From a virus, in the IMG/VR virus record IMGVR_UViG_3300027971_000123, positions 1 through 35,884 of that record: a stretch of DNA of 35,884 nucleotides; one strand, written 5' to 3'. The translations under genes were made by a program, and so were the position numbers. Below, piece after piece: positions 35,564 through 35,884 of the stretch (position 1 is the first letter of the stretch; each line of letters begins with the position of its first letter). The notes below the pieces were generated by a model that was given only the letters and a program-made list of their open reading frames with translations, searched no databases and was not told the origin of the DNA.

Positions 35564-35759
35564 ATATTTATGCAAGTGGGGTAGTGCTGGCAAATACCTA
35601 GAATTTGACCATTTTGAAGTGCAAGAATTTCACTACTTTAATGATGATAACGGGTATACGGCAGAGAACCGGCATTACATTTTAAAACTTAATAAAGGGG
35701 ACAGGCTAGACCTATCGGACGGGATTAGCCAATACCACGAGATAGAGGTATTAACATGA
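35556..35759 (+). CDS. Small beta-rich early-region protein (67 aa)
   Basis: The protein MTKYLCKWGSAGKYLEFDHF, EVQEFHYFNDDNGYTAENRH, YILKLNKGDRLDLSDGISQY, HEIEVLT has alternating strands and could be a small beta barrel. No family is recognised. It starts within the previous gene behind GAGGAAAATT and its stop overlaps the next ATG as ATGA. Confidence 0.68.
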   Translation: MTKYLCKWGSAGKYLEFDHFEVQEFHYFNDDNGYTAENRHYILKLNKGDRLDLSDGISQYHEIEVLT

Positions 35760-35884
35760 TTAAAACGCTAGAAAACAGTATCTATTGGCAAACCCATGTA
35801 TTAAACAATTCCAAGGATAAACGCCAGCAAGACAGGTGTAGGTTAGCCATTGAACGATTACAGAAACAAATTGACGAACTTAAA
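35756..35884 (+). CDS. Small early-region protein, truncated by window edge
   Basis: ATG 35756 overlaps the previous stop as ATGA and opens a frame to the end of the window (43 codons): MIKTLENSIYWQTHVLNNSK, DKRQQDRCRLAIERLQKQID, ELK. It is charged and probably a coiled coil in its second part. No family is recognised from this fragment. Confidence 0.6.
   Translation, partial: MIKTLENSIYWQTHVLNNSKDKRQQDRCRLAIERLQKQIDELK

Noticed and set aside
1-35884. tRNA or rRNA genes
   Set aside because: I found no cloverleaf with TTCGA-type T loop and acceptor pairing in the few non-coding stretches; a covariance-model search would be needed to exclude them completely.

Overview
The window is part of the genome of a tailed double-stranded DNA phage, most likely short-tailed (podovirus-like). 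It is moderately AT-rich and almost fully coding, with genes joined by ATGA, GTGA or TAATG overlaps. Support for this comes from an HK97-type packaging and head block (TerS, TerL, large portal, scaffold, major capsid protein), an SU10-like head-tail adaptor, a nozzle-like protein, ejection-type internal virion proteins including one with a lytic transglycosylase domain, and no tail sheath or tube genes. The GH108 endolysin, holin and spanin-like small membrane proteins suggest a Gram-negative host, but nothing here names the host. I see no integrase, full repressor, polymerase or helicase, so lifestyle and replication cannot be read from this window. Both ends cut through genes.

Layout, read in the direction of late (minus-strand) transcription from 32506 down to 1: packaging (TerS, a 50-aa ORF, a LexA-type winged-helix protein without protease domain, TerL), portal, a 63-aa coiled coil, a GroES-like co-chaperonin, scaffold, two unassigned morphogenesis or structural proteins and the major capsid protein. 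A strong intrinsic terminator and a leader with alternative hairpins follow. Next come two beta-rich structural proteins, two small ORFs, and a cassette (19353-22094) of small basic Gly/Lys/Met-rich proteins, four of which end in nearly the same roughly 20-residue peptide containing VSSASKRADGCA. After that come connector/adaptor genes mixed with tiny conserved ORFs, a beta-repeat protein, a 980-aa fibre with YadA-like repeats and an S74 chaperone domain, and a lysis group (two small single-span membrane proteins, 3TM-type holin, GH108 endolysin). The block ends with the nozzle, two small proteins and a run of very large repetitive internal or ejection proteins (1115, 623 and 759 aa, then a truncated one).

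From about 32640 rightwards the plus strand carries a consensus-like promoter and at least thirteen short genes of 43-99 aa, probably the early or host-takeover region. Only one has a recognisable relationship, to the N-terminal domain of ArdC antirestriction proteins. Several of these genes are preceded by compact GC hairpins directly upstream of the Shine-Dalgarno sequence, and two of those hairpins belong to a near-identical 28-nt repeat.

The most unusual material is the C-terminal-tag cassette and its related short motif [FYM]A-x-GG, which recurs in the ejection proteins; the 33-residue (3 x 11) repeat helix protein; the packaging-operon LexA-like DNA-binding protein; and the hairpin/Shine-Dalgarno modules. 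Four small genes (43, 48, 55 and 57 aa) were read directly from the sequence because they are short.
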